From contig NZ_QXXQ01000001.1 of NCBI RefSeq assembly GCF_003570715.1, positions 248,001 to 312,000 on the forward strand: 64,000 nt of DNA, given 5' to 3'. Under the pieces are notes generated by a model that saw only the letters and a list, made by a program, of their open reading frames with translations, did not search any database and was not told the origin of the DNA. Position 1 is the first letter of the stretch, and every line of letters starts with the position of its first letter. Positions 48,258 through 57,300 of the stretch are shown here, in pieces. A program made the position numbers and the translations under genes. The DNA comes from Gemmobacter lutimaris. Its GTDB lineage: Bacteria > Pseudomonadota > Alphaproteobacteria > Rhodobacterales > Rhodobacteraceae.

Positions 48258-48509
48258 TCAGGCCAGCATCGGCGCCGGGCCGCGGCACAGCAGCGTCACG
48301 CAGGTTTCCGCGCCGCGCATCTCGATCCGCGCCAGTTCCAGCGGGCGACGATCCAGCGTGCCGCCGTAAACCTCGATGGTGCCCGCGCCATGGAAGGCCG
48401 CGTCCAGCAGCGACAGCATCGCCTCCCCCTGCAACACCGCCTCCACGCCACCCGCCACCGCCTTCATGCGCAGCGGATTGACCTGACGGTTGCCGATGAT
48501 GAGCTGCAT
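48258..48509 (-). CDS. Small hypothetical protein
   Basis: This is an 83-residue protein starting at an ATG preceded by GGGGG at 8-nt spacing. It has a short strand-helix pattern (MQLIIGNRQVNPLRMKAVAGGVEAVLQGEAML is the first part, positions 1-32), with one Cys pair near the C-terminus (AETCVTLLCRG). I do not recognise a family. It sits just upstream of the toxin-antitoxin operon on the same strand. Confidence 0.6.
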   Translation of the reverse strand: MQLIIGNRQVNPLRMKAVAGGVEAVLQGEAMLSLLDAAFHGAGTIEVYGGTLDRRPLELARIEMRGAETCVTLLCRGPAPMLA

Positions 48510-48648
48510 AAGCGAATCCCCCTGCCTGCCGCGCCCGGTTTTTCCGGGCCGTTGACAAAGGCTTAGGCGGATTCGGGGGGCTGAGTCCGGCCAGTTGTCC
48601 ACAGGGCGGGGCGGATTCCTGTGGGCGGAATCGGTATGTCGGGCGGGA

Positions 48649-49266
48649 TTAATCCTCGCCCTTCTCCTCAATAGCGTAGGTCTGGAACAACCGCGCCTGA
48701 GTCATGAAAAAGGCAAACAGCGCCAGCGGCAGGCCGAAGGTCTTGAACTGCACCCAATGTTCGGTGCTGGTCAGCCGCCAGACCGCCTCATTCGCGGCCG
48801 CCAGTGCAAGGAAGAACCACATCACCCGCTTGGTGAGGATCATCCAGCCCTCGGGGCGCATTGGCAGCGCATCGCCCATCACCGCGCCCAGCCAGCTTTG
48901 CCCGCGCAAGAGGCCCAGACCCAGCGCGCCCGCGAACAGCAGGTAAATCATCGTGGGTTTCATCTTGAAAAAGCGTTCGTCCTGCAACCAGACCGACAGG
49001 CCACCGAACACCACCACCAGAACCAGCGTCACGATCTGCATCTTCGACAGCTTGCCGGTCAGCCACCATGCGGCCGCGGTGGACAGGATCATCAGCGGGA
49101 TGAAAGCGGCGGTGACGACAAGAAAGCCGGAATATTCAGCCCCGCCGATCAGGAAGGTCTGATCCTTCAGCCGCATATAGGCGACAAAGAACACCAGCAG
49201 AGGCCCGTATTCCAGAACGGGCTTCAGCCAACCAGGGGCTTTCTTGCCGTTTCGCGTTTCGGTCAT
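48649..49266 (-). CDS. yciB: Septation protein A / YciB family
   Basis: This 205-residue inner-membrane protein has about five membrane spans, of the YciB/IspZ (septation protein A) family. Family segments include KPVLEYGPLLVFFVAYMRL near the start, MKPTMIYLLFAGALGLGLL and NEAVWRLTSTEHWVQFKTFG. The role is in envelope integrity and cell division in enterics. Its start overlaps the stop of the upstream EamA gene by 4 nt, so both share a transcript. Confidence 0.92.
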   Translation of the reverse strand: MTETRNGKKAPGWLKPVLEYGPLLVFFVAYMRLKDQTFLIGGAEYSGFLVVTAAFIPLMILSTAAAWWLTGKLSKMQIVTLVLVVVFGGLSVWLQDERFFKMKPTMIYLLFAGALGLGLLRGQSWLGAVMGDALPMRPEGWMILTKRVMWFFLALAAANEAVWRLTSTEHWVQFKTFGLPLALFAFFMTQARLFQTYAIEEKGED

Positions 49267-50162
49267 CCGGTAAACTCCACCATGACGGCCCCGGCGGCGA
49301 TCACCGCCATGAGCAGGAATTGCATGCGTCCGACCTTTTCACCCAGCACGAGCCAGCCGATCAGTGCGGCGAAAACGGTCGAGGTTTCACGCAGCACCGC
49401 CGCCTCGCCCACCTTGTCGAGCCGTGTGGCCAGCATGATGGCGCCGAAGCTGAAATAGGCGACAATGGCGCCCATGACACCCCGTTTCAGCAGAGGCAGA
49501 ACCTCGGCCCGCGCCAGCCCCCGCCAGCGACGGAAGGTCAGAACCGGCATCAGAAAACTGTCGATCAGGAAGAACCACGCGAGAAAGGTGAACGGGTCGG
49601 CGGTGGCGCGGATGCCATAGGCATCATAGGTCGTATAGGCCGCGACGAAGCCGCCTGTGGCGAAGGCGAGCCACAGCGCCGGGATCATCGTCGCGCGTTG
49701 GGTGGCGACATGGGCGAGGTTCCACAGTGCCAGCCCGAAGATCCCACCCGACAGCATCAGCACGCCCAGCCACTGCCCCGGCGCGAAATGCTCGCCAAAG
49801 ACCAGGCCCGCGCCGATGACGGTGAACAGCGGCCCGGTGCCGCGCACCACCGGATAGACCACGGTATAGGCGCCGCGCGAATAGGTCATTGCCTGCAAGA
49901 GCTTGTAGCCCGCATGGATGACGAAGGCGCCCGCGAAGATCGGCCACATATGCGGCTCGGGCCATGGCACGACGAACAGTGCGAAGGGCAGCGCGATAAT
50001 GCCATAGCTGGCGTCGATGGCGGCGCGGGCAAGCCAGGGATCGTGCCGTCCCTTCTGCAAGGCGCCGAACAGCGCATGCAGGACAGCGGCCATCAGCGCC
50101 AGCGCCAGCGCAAGGTCATGCCCGGCTTCGGTGCCTTCAAGGCTGAGGAGCCAGTCGCTCAT
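49263..50162 (-). CDS. EamA family transporter
   Basis: This 299-residue protein has about ten membrane spans in two EamA halves (ALALMAAVLHALFGALQKG near the start; AALIGWLVLGEKVGRMQFL near the end, the conserved EamA GE motif). The substrate is unknown. The start at 50162 (MSDWLLSLEG) was chosen over an ATG 6 nt upstream; both lie in the same frame. Its stop overlaps yciB by 4 nt. Confidence 0.85.
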   Translation of the reverse strand: MSDWLLSLEGTEAGHDLALALALMAAVLHALFGALQKGRHDPWLARAAIDASYGIIALPFALFVVPWPEPHMWPIFAGAFVIHAGYKLLQAMTYSRGAYTVVYPVVRGTGPLFTVIGAGLVFGEHFAPGQWLGVLMLSGGIFGLALWNLAHVATQRATMIPALWLAFATGGFVAAYTTYDAYGIRATADPFTFLAWFFLIDSFLMPVLTFRRWRGLARAEVLPLLKRGVMGAIVAYFSFGAIMLATRLDKVGEAAVLRETSTVFAALIGWLVLGEKVGRMQFLLMAVIAAGAVMVEFTG

Positions 50163-50246
50163 GCCCATCGCCCGCGCGGGGTACCAGGGGTACCAGCCGT
50201 GACGGGGGACTGCCTGCCCCCCGCGCCGCCACCTGCGGGGCGGCCC

Positions 50247-50272
50247 CCCCGAGGGTATTTGCAAACAGATGA
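50247..50272. repeat. Short intergenic repeat, copy 2 (26 bp)
   Basis: The 26-mer CCCCGAGGGTATTTG...AACAGATGA agrees with the copy at 2835-2860 at 23 of 26 positions. It lies 12 nt after the ftsY stop, the same placement as copy 1 after lpdA. Confidence 0.6.
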
Positions 50273-50283
50273 GGGCAAGAGGT

Positions 50284-51270
50284 TTACTCGGGCAGGCCCA
50301 CAAGGGCGCGGGCGAAATCTTCGGGATCAAACGGGGCGAGGTCGTCGATCTGTTCGCCGACCCCGATGGCATGGATCGGCAGGCCGAACTTGTCGGCAAG
50401 GCTGACCAGCACGCCACCCTTGGCGGTGCCGTCGAGTTTCGTCATGACGAGGCCCGAGACATCGGCGATCTTGCGGAAGATCTCCACCTGCATCACCGCG
50501 TTCTGGCCGGTGGTGGCGTCCAGCACCAGCAGTGTGTTGTGGGGCGCAGTTTCGTCCTTCTTGCGGATGACGCGGACGATCTTGGCCAATTCCTCCATCA
50601 GGTCGGCGCGGTTTTGCAGGCGGCCCGCAGTGTCGATCAGCAGCAGGTCGGCGCCATCAGCCTGCGCGCGGGCCAGCGCGTCGAAGGCGAGGCTGGCCGG
50701 GTCGGAGCCTTCGGGCGCGGTCAGCACCGGAACACCGGCACGGGTGCCCCAGATCTGCAACTGTTCCACCGCCGCGGCACGGAACGTATCGCCCGCCGCG
50801 ATAACCACCGATTTTCCGGCGGCCTTGAATTGCGAGGCGAGCTTGCCAATAGTCGTGGTCTTGCCCGAACCATTGACGCCGACCACCAGCACCACCTGCG
50901 GGCGTTTGGCATAGACCGGCAGCGGGCGGGCGACGGGCTCCATGATGCGCGCCACTTCGGCGGCGAGGGCGCGTTTCAGCTCCGTCGCACCGATCTTGCG
51001 GCCCATCCGCCCCTCGGCGATATTGGCGGCGACGCGGGTCGCGGTATCGACGCCCATATCGGCCTCGATCAACAGTTCCTCAAGGCTTTCCAGCATCGCG
51101 TCATCCATGACGCGGCGCGGTTCTTCCGGCTCGCGGCCGGTCAGGCGGTCCAGCAGGCCGGGTTTCGCCGCGACCGGAGCCTCATCCTCAGTCACCAGCG
51201 CATCAAGGCTGCCCGCGATCTTGTCGGAGGACCGGAACATCCGGTCTTTGAGTTTCTTGAAGAAGGACAT
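50284..51270 (-). CDS. ftsY: Signal recognition particle receptor FtsY
   Basis: This SRP receptor GTPase docks ribosome-nascent chain-SRP complexes at the membrane. It has 328 residues. A short basic N-terminus (MSFFKKLKDRMFRSS) replaces the long acidic A domain of E. coli. The SRP54_N helical bundle is followed by the G-domain with GVNGSGKTTTIGKL (G1), AGDTFRAAAVEQL, DTAGRLQ (G3) and TKLDG (G4), ending with GVGEQIDDLAPFDPEDF. Confidence 0.96.
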   Translation of the reverse strand: MSFFKKLKDRMFRSSDKIAGSLDALVTEDEAPVAAKPGLLDRLTGREPEEPRRVMDDAMLESLEELLIEADMGVDTATRVAANIAEGRMGRKIGATELKRALAAEVARIMEPVARPLPVYAKRPQVVLVVGVNGSGKTTTIGKLASQFKAAGKSVVIAAGDTFRAAAVEQLQIWGTRAGVPVLTAPEGSDPASLAFDALARAQADGADLLLIDTAGRLQNRADLMEELAKIVRVIRKKDETAPHNTLLVLDATTGQNAVMQVEIFRKIADVSGLVMTKLDGTAKGGVLVSLADKFGLPIHAIGVGEQIDDLAPFDPEDFARALVGLPE

Positions 51271-51338
51271 GGCCGCTCCGGGCTGGTTGCCTGTTTCACC
51301 TAGTCAATTCAGGCGCCGGATGGAAGGGGCGTGGCGCC

Positions 51339-51947
51339 TCAGGGCAGCATCGCGGCTAGGATCAGCGCCTGACCACCCCAATAGGCCGGCCAGAGCGCAC
51401 GGGCCAATATACGTCGGCGGGCGGGATCGCGGATCACGAACATTTCCAGCGCCAGCATCAGGTCGGAGGCTACGAACAGCGCGGCGCCAAGGCGCAACAG
51501 AGGTTCAGACCGGGCAGCGGCCAGCGCGGCCATGGCGCAGATCACCAGCACATAGCCGCGCACCGGCCAGCGCAGCGCACCTGTGCGCGGGGCCAGCCAC
51601 GCTTCGGTCGAAACAGCAAGCAGGCCAAGGCCCATCAGCACAGGCCAGCCCGGCATCCCCGCCCCGAAGGCCAGCGCATAAGCCAGATGGCCGGCGGCGA
51701 AGGCCGCCATGCCGCCCAGAAAGGCATGTTCTCCCGGCCGCGACAAAAGAAAGTCCCCCGCCGCCCCAAGGGCCAGACCCGCCACGATGGCCCACGGCGC
51801 CCCACCCGCCAAAGCAGCCAGAGCCAGAAGTGCCACCGAGGCCGTCTTGACCAGCGAGCGGGACAACGAGGATGCGGGCGCGGCCGACCAGCGCAAGCCA
51901 TAAAGCAGCGCACAAGCGGCCGCGGGGATCAGGAACAGCCATGTCAT
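51339..51947 (-). CDS. YhhN family membrane protein (lysoplasmalogenase-like)
   Basis: This 202-residue integral membrane protein has about eight hydrophobic segments and the family pattern LVKTASVALLAL, GLALGAAGDFLLSR (Asp, Arg) and FVIRDPARRR near the end. YhhN/TMEM86 proteins include lysoplasmalogenases. Activity in this organism is not known. It is divergent from an Lrp-type regulator. Confidence 0.85.
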   Translation of the reverse strand: MTWLFLIPAAACALLYGLRWSAAPASSLSRSLVKTASVALLALAALAGGAPWAIVAGLALGAAGDFLLSRPGEHAFLGGMAAFAAGHLAYALAFGAGMPGWPVLMGLGLLAVSTEAWLAPRTGALRWPVRGYVLVICAMAALAAARSEPLLRLGAALFVASDLMLALEMFVIRDPARRRILARALWPAYWGGQALILAAMLP

Positions 51948-52043
51948 GCCGTCAACATGCCGTGCCGACGGGCGCGGGCCAAGCCTGACGTCGCGGCGCC
52001 GGCGACGGGCAGTCTACTCTGCCGGAGCAAGCCCACGGCTTCA

Positions 52044-52072
52044 TTGACAAAACATGAAAATCAGGATAATAT
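52044..52072 (+). promoter_or_regulatory. Near-consensus promoter of the Lrp-type gene
   Basis: TTGACA is separated by 17 nt from TATAAT-like TAATAT. The expected start of transcription is about 52079, giving a 31-nt leader. The region is unusually AT-rich for this genome. Confidence 0.75.
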
Positions 52073-52109
52073 TTCACTTATCATCACAACAATCGAATAT
52101 CGTTCGACC

Positions 52110-52562
52110 ATGGACGACATGGACCGCAGGATCATCGGGCTGCTGGCGGAAGATTCTCGCCGTGCCCTTGCCGATATCGGCGGCCTCGTCGGTCTGGCAC
52201 CGTCGAGTGTGAATGAACGCATCCGCAGGATGGTGGCAGCCGGTGTGATCCGCCGCTTCACGGTCGAGACAGACCCCTCCGCACTGGATCTGCCCCTGCT
52301 GGTCTTTCTGCGGCTTGTCCTGCGCCCGGAGGCCGACGCAACCGCCTTCCGGCAGGCCATCGCGGGGCATCCGCGCATTCTGGAATGCCATCATGTCACG
52401 GGTGCATGGCCATGGCTGATCAAGCTGCGGGTAGAAACCGTGGCCGAAATCGAGGTGGCGCTGGACCAGATCAGGGCCAGCGGCTTTCTGGGGCAGCACG
52501 AAACAACAATCGCCCTGTCCTCTGCCGTGGCCGGGGTCTTCGTCCCGGCTACGATGCCCTGA
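52110..52562 (+). CDS. Lrp/AsnC family transcriptional regulator
   Basis: This 150-residue regulator has an N-terminal HTH (DIGGLVGLAPSSVNERIRRMVAAGVIRRF) and a C-terminal RAM-type ligand domain with LECHHVTGAWPWLIKLRVET. Such proteins bind amino acids. The start at 52110 (MDDMDRRIIGLLAEDSRR) fits the family; the frame is open upstream without likeness. The divergent YhhN gene is a possible target, though that is inference. Confidence 0.9.
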   Translation: MDDMDRRIIGLLAEDSRRALADIGGLVGLAPSSVNERIRRMVAAGVIRRFTVETDPSALDLPLLVFLRLVLRPEADATAFRQAIAGHPRILECHHVTGAWPWLIKLRVETVAEIEVALDQIRASGFLGQHETTIALSSAVAGVFVPATMP

Positions 52563-52683
52563 AGACCCTGCACAAGCCGGGGTCAGGACGGCGGTTCTCA
52601 CGGGGCGGAACGGTCTTTGGCCCGGCCGTGCCAATCGCGGCGCGGGGGCTTTGCCCCGCCTGCGCGCGTGATAGAGTGCCGCC

Positions 52684-53781
52684 ATGAACCCGTCGCCGCC
52701 CCGTTTTCTGCCGATCCCCCGCATGGCCCTTTTTGCCGTGGCCGCAACCACACCTTTCGTTCTGCTGGGGCTTGGGGTCTGGGCGGGCGGTGGCTGGGTC
52801 TGGCTGGGGTTGGTGTATATGGCCGTCCTGACGGCAGTGCTGGACCGGCTGATCCCCTGGGTGGCGCCCGACGCGCCTGAAGGGGCCGAGTTTCCCGCCG
52901 CCGACCTGCTTCTGGCGCTGATCGGCGCGGCGCATCTTCTGGCCTTTCCGCTGGCGGTCTGGGCCATCGCAGGCGGCAGCGATCTGCCGATCTGGGCGCG
53001 GATCGTGCTGTTTCTGGGCTTTGGCCAGATGTTCGGTCAGGTGTCGAACCCCGCCGCACACGAGCTGATCCACCGGGGCAACCGCGGGCTGTTCCGGCTT
53101 GGGATGGCAGTCTATGTCACCTTGCTGAACGGGCATCACACTTCGGCGCACCGTCTGGTGCATCACCGCCATGTCGCCACCGCTGGCGATCCCAATTCCG
53201 CACGGAATGGCGAAAGCTTCTATCACTTCCTGCCGCGTGCCTATTTCGGCAGTTTCCGCGCAGGCCTGCGTGCCGAAAACACCCGGCACAAACACACCTT
53301 TTTCCGACATCCCTATATCCTTTATGTGACGGGCGGTCTGGGCTGTCTGGGGCTGGGATATGCGCTGGCGGGCTGGGCGGGGCTGGCGGTCTGGCTGCTG
53401 CTGGCTGCCTATTCGACCGCGCAACTCATGCTGTCAGATTACGTCCAGCACTACGGGCTGACCCGCCGCCTACTGCCTGATGGCCGGCCGGAGCCGGTGG
53501 GGCCGCGTCATAGCTGGAATGCGCCGCAGTGGTTTTCCTCTGGCGTCATGCTGAACGCGCCGCGCCATTCCGACCACCACGCCCATCCGTCGCGCCCCTA
53601 TCCCGCGCTGCGCCTGCCCGACCGGGACGAGGCGCCTTGGCTGCCCCATTCGCTGCCGGTCTGTGGCGCCATCGCGCTGCTGCCACGCCGCTGGCGGCGG
53701 ATGATGCGCCCGCATCTGGCCCACTGGCAGGAGACGACCGCGCCCTCGGGTCAGGCAGGTGTGCCGATCAAGCGGGCGTGA
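52684..53781 (+). CDS. AlkB-type alkane 1-monooxygenase (fatty acid desaturase fold)
   Basis: This 365-residue membrane di-iron protein has about six membrane spans. The histidine boxes are HELIHR, HHTSAHRLVHHRHVAT and the third NAPRHSDHHAHPSRPYP. These match the AlkB group of hydroxylases rather than standard desaturases. It may oxidise medium-chain alkanes, but no rubredoxin or rubredoxin reductase gene is nearby, so the true substrate and electron partner are unknown. It is followed by a small exported protein. Confidence 0.85.
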   Translation: MNPSPPRFLPIPRMALFAVAATTPFVLLGLGVWAGGGWVWLGLVYMAVLTAVLDRLIPWVAPDAPEGAEFPAADLLLALIGAAHLLAFPLAVWAIAGGSDLPIWARIVLFLGFGQMFGQVSNPAAHELIHRGNRGLFRLGMAVYVTLLNGHHTSAHRLVHHRHVATAGDPNSARNGESFYHFLPRAYFGSFRAGLRAENTRHKHTFFRHPYILYVTGGLGCLGLGYALAGWAGLAVWLLLAAYSTAQLMLSDYVQHYGLTRRLLPDGRPEPVGPRHSWNAPQWFSSGVMLNAPRHSDHHAHPSRPYPALRLPDRDEAPWLPHSLPVCGAIALLPRRWRRMMRPHLAHWQETTAPSGQAGVPIKRA

Positions 53782-53839
53782 CTGGCGCCTGACGCGCCGG
53801 TCTGTCACCCTGCCCCCCATGCGTCCTGAGGAGAAGCCG

Positions 53840-54247
53840 ATGCCCCCGCTGTTTCGCCACACCGCGCTTCTTGCGCTGATCCTGTCCCCGATCACGGCAT
53901 GGGCACAATCCCCGATGACGGCGGCAGAGTTCGAAGCCTATGCCACCGGCAAGACCCTGACTTATGCGCAGGACGGCGCGATCTTCGGAACCGAGCAATA
54001 TCTGCCCAACCGTCGCGTCCGCTGGGCCTTTACCGCACAAGAATGTCAGGAAGGACACTGGTATGAGGCGGATGGCCAGATCTGTTTCGTCTATGAGAGC
54101 GAGGCCGACCCGCAATGCTGGGCCTTCTGGCAGGAAGGTGGCCGCCTGAGGGCCCGGTTCGCCGGGGACCCGGAGGGCACCGAACTGGCCGAGGTCGAAC
54201 AAAGCAGGGCTCCGCTCGCCTGCGCCGGTCCCGACGTCGGGGTCTGA
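53840..54247 (+). CDS. Small exported hypothetical protein
   Basis: This 135-residue protein has a signal peptide (LFRHTALLALILSPITAWAQ). The mature part has four Cys, in AQECQEGHWYEADGQICFVY, DPQCWAF and PLACAG, likely forming disulfides. I do not recognise a family with confidence. GAGGAGAAG precedes the ATG at 53840. It follows the AlkB-type gene by 58 nt and could share its transcript. Confidence 0.75.
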   Translation: MPPLFRHTALLALILSPITAWAQSPMTAAEFEAYATGKTLTYAQDGAIFGTEQYLPNRRVRWAFTAQECQEGHWYEADGQICFVYESEADPQCWAFWQEGGRLRARFAGDPEGTELAEVEQSRAPLACAGPDVGV

Positions 54248-54300
54248 GGCGTAACGGGCAACAGGCGTGCCGGAAGCCGGACTTCCGGAACTCTTGCAAC

Positions 54301-54333
54301 AAAACGGGCGGTCGCCATGGACCGCCCGTTTTT
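54301..54333. terminator. Bidirectional terminator
   Basis: A 13-bp perfect stem (arms 54301-54313 and 54320-54332) has a 6-nt loop, with A-run and T-run at the ends. It sits between the convergent small exported gene and the RTX gene. Confidence 0.9.
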
Positions 54334-54356
54334 CCGTTTAGCTCAGGGTGCCGAAA

Positions 54357-57300
54357 TCAGAGAATGATATCGCTCGCGAGGATAGAGGTAACACCCAGCA
54401 GACCGATGTTCAGATCGGCGGCCCCGTTACCGTCGATGTCGCCCAGCAGGAAGCTGTTGGCACCGAAGACGGCGACCCGCAGTTGCCCCGCCTCGCCCGT
54501 GAAGGCGCCCGTGCCAAGGAAGGTGAACTCCTGGTTCCCGGCGAGGCCGCTGATGGCGTCGATCTGTTCGAGGTTGATCTTGTCGGTGCCGCTGACGAAA
54601 TCGGTGATCGTATCACGGCCCGAAGTCAGGTTGCTGTCGGCGACGCGGGTGAAGAAGAACACATCCTCCCCGGCGCCACCGGTCAGCGTATCCTGCCCCA
54701 GCCCGCCAACCAGCCGGTCAATGCCATCCCCGCCCGAAAGCAGGTCATTGCCAGCATTGCCATACAGCACGTTATCCGCGCTATTGCCGGTCAGCGTGTC
54801 GCCGAGGGCCGAGCCGTTCACGTTCTCGATATTCACCAGTGTGTCGGCCCCTTCAGTCGCCGAGACGAACTGCATCCCGGTGATCGACAGGTTGACATTG
54901 ACACCCGTGCCGGTGGCCGAGCCGTAATCGACGAAATCGATGCCCGCACCGCCGTCCATCGTGTCATTGCCCTCACCGCCGAACAGCCGGTCATTGTCAT
55001 TCATGCCGAAGATCTGGTCGTTGCCGTCTCCGCCATAAAGGCCGTCATTGCCGTCCCCGCCGTAAAGCGTGTCGATGCCACTCAGACCGAACAGGTTGTC
55101 ATCGCCGGCATTGCCAGTCAGCACGTTATGCGTGGCATTGCCGACAAGACGGTCGCCGCCTGCACCGCCCCGGACATTCTCGATGTCGGTCAGCGTATCA
55201 ATCCCCTCGCTGGCCGAGATCCGCTGTGCCACGCCCGAGAGGCTCAGATCGACCACCACCCGCTGCGTCGCCGCCGAATAATCCACGAGGTCATTGGCCG
55301 CGCCGCCGTCCATCGTGTCATTGCCCGCGCCGCCCACCAGCGTATCGGCCATGAGGCCGCCCTGAAGGTTGTCATCGCCGCCGGTGCCGGTCAGCAGGTC
55401 GCGGTTATCGACACCATTGATCGTCAGCGTCACGGTCGCGGTCGGGCCGCCGTTCAGCTCGTAAGTGAAGCTGTCGCCGGTCTGGCTGCCCAGCGGCAGA
55501 TGCTCAAACGCACCATTCGTGTCGTAATCGAAGGTGCCATCCGCCCGCACGGTCAGCAGCGCGCCGCTGGCCAGCGTGATCTGTGTGCCCACATCCCCGG
55601 CCACACCGTTCACCGCCGTGATCGCCGGCGCGGTATCCACATCCACATCAACCCCGTTGCCATTGTCGGCAAAGAGATCGGTCGCGACCAGCGTGCCCGT
55701 ATCCACAAGGGTAAAGGCATCGTCCTGCGCCAGCGGCGTATCGGGCACAGCGGTGATGTCGATATTCACCGTGCCCAGCGGCGTGGTATCGGTGCCATCG
55801 CCGACCGAAACCGACAGGGTTGCCGCATCGTTGCCATTCGCATTCAGCGCGCCGGTATACTGGATCTTGGTCGCATCGGCGAGATAGGCGTTCAGATCGG
55901 CCGCCGTGCCGGTGAGCGTCAGCGTGCCGGTGCCCGAACCGGAGACGGTGACCGTGGTGGTGATGGACGGCATCGGCATCGGCGGGCCGGGCATCCAGAT
56001 CATCAAGACAGGATCGAAATAGCCGGGGCCGGGGACCATGATAATGGTAGTGGTCGTGCCATTGCTGGCCGTCATCGTGCCTTCCGAAGCGGTCAGCGTC
56101 AGCGTCAGGTTGCCCGCGCTGTCCACATCCGCGACGCTTAGTGCCGACAGGTCCAGATTGCTGGCCACATCCTCGGTCACCGTCACATCCGTCGGCAGGC
56201 CGCTGCCGGTGGGGGCATCGTTCACCGCGGTGATGTCAATGTTCACATTGCCCAGCGGGGTCGTGTCGGTGCCATCGCCGACCGAAACCGCAACGCTTGC
56301 CGCATTGTCGCCATTGGCATTCAGCGCGCCGGTATACTGGATACTTGCCGCATCGGTGAGATAGCTGTTCAGATCGGCGGCAAGGCCGGTCAGGGTCAGC
56401 GTGCCGCTGCCCGAGCCGGAAACGGTGACACCACCGCCGTCGCTGGCCGTCATGGTCCCGGCCGAGGCTGTCAGGGTCAGCGTCAGGTTGCCCGCGCTGT
56501 CCAGATCCGCCACTGTCAGGCCCGACAGATCGAGATTGCCCGCCGTATCTTCCGTCACCGTCAAATCTGACGGCAGGCCGCTGCCGGTGGGGGCATCGTT
56601 CACCGCGGTCACGTCCAGCGTGACAGTGGTGCTGTCGGTCTGGGCACCACCTGTGCCGCTGTTACCACCGTCGTCAATGCTGGCGGTCAGGGTCACCGCA
56701 TCCGTCGCATTGGCGGCGGTGGTGAAGCTGACACCACTGGCCGCGATGAAGGCATTGATATCGGCGATGGTGCCGGTCAGCGTCAGCGCGCTGGCGGTGC
56801 CGCCGACAGTGACGCCACTGCCCGAGCTGGCCGTCAGGCTGCCCAATGGCACCGAAAGCGTGGCAGTGACCGAGGAGCCGCCCGCATCCACATCGGCAAA
56901 GCTGATCCCGGTCAGCGCGGTCGAAACATCTTCCGTCACCGCGATACTGGCGGGGGCAGTAACTTCGGGCGCGTCATTCACCGCGGTGATGTCGATATTC
57001 ACGCTGCCCAGCGGGGTTGTGTCGGTGCCATCGCCGACCGAAACCGAAACCGTCGCGGCATCATTGCCGCTGGCATTGGCCGCGCCGGTGTATTGCACGT
57101 TCGAGACGGTATCGAGGTAGGTTTGCAGGTCAGCCACCGTGCCGCTGAGTGTCAGCGTGCCGGTGCCCGAACCGGCGACCGTGACCCCGCCGCCATCGCT
57201 GGCCGCCATGGTTCCGGCCGAAGCTGTCAGCGTCAGCGTCAGATTCGTGCTGTCCACATCCGCCAGCGTGACGCCCGACAGATCCAGATTGCCCGCCACA

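Noticed and set aside
54348-56141. Long plus-strand open frames opposite the RTX gene
   Set aside because: They are antisense shadows of a repetitive GC-rich gene; they have no RBS and no family likeness.
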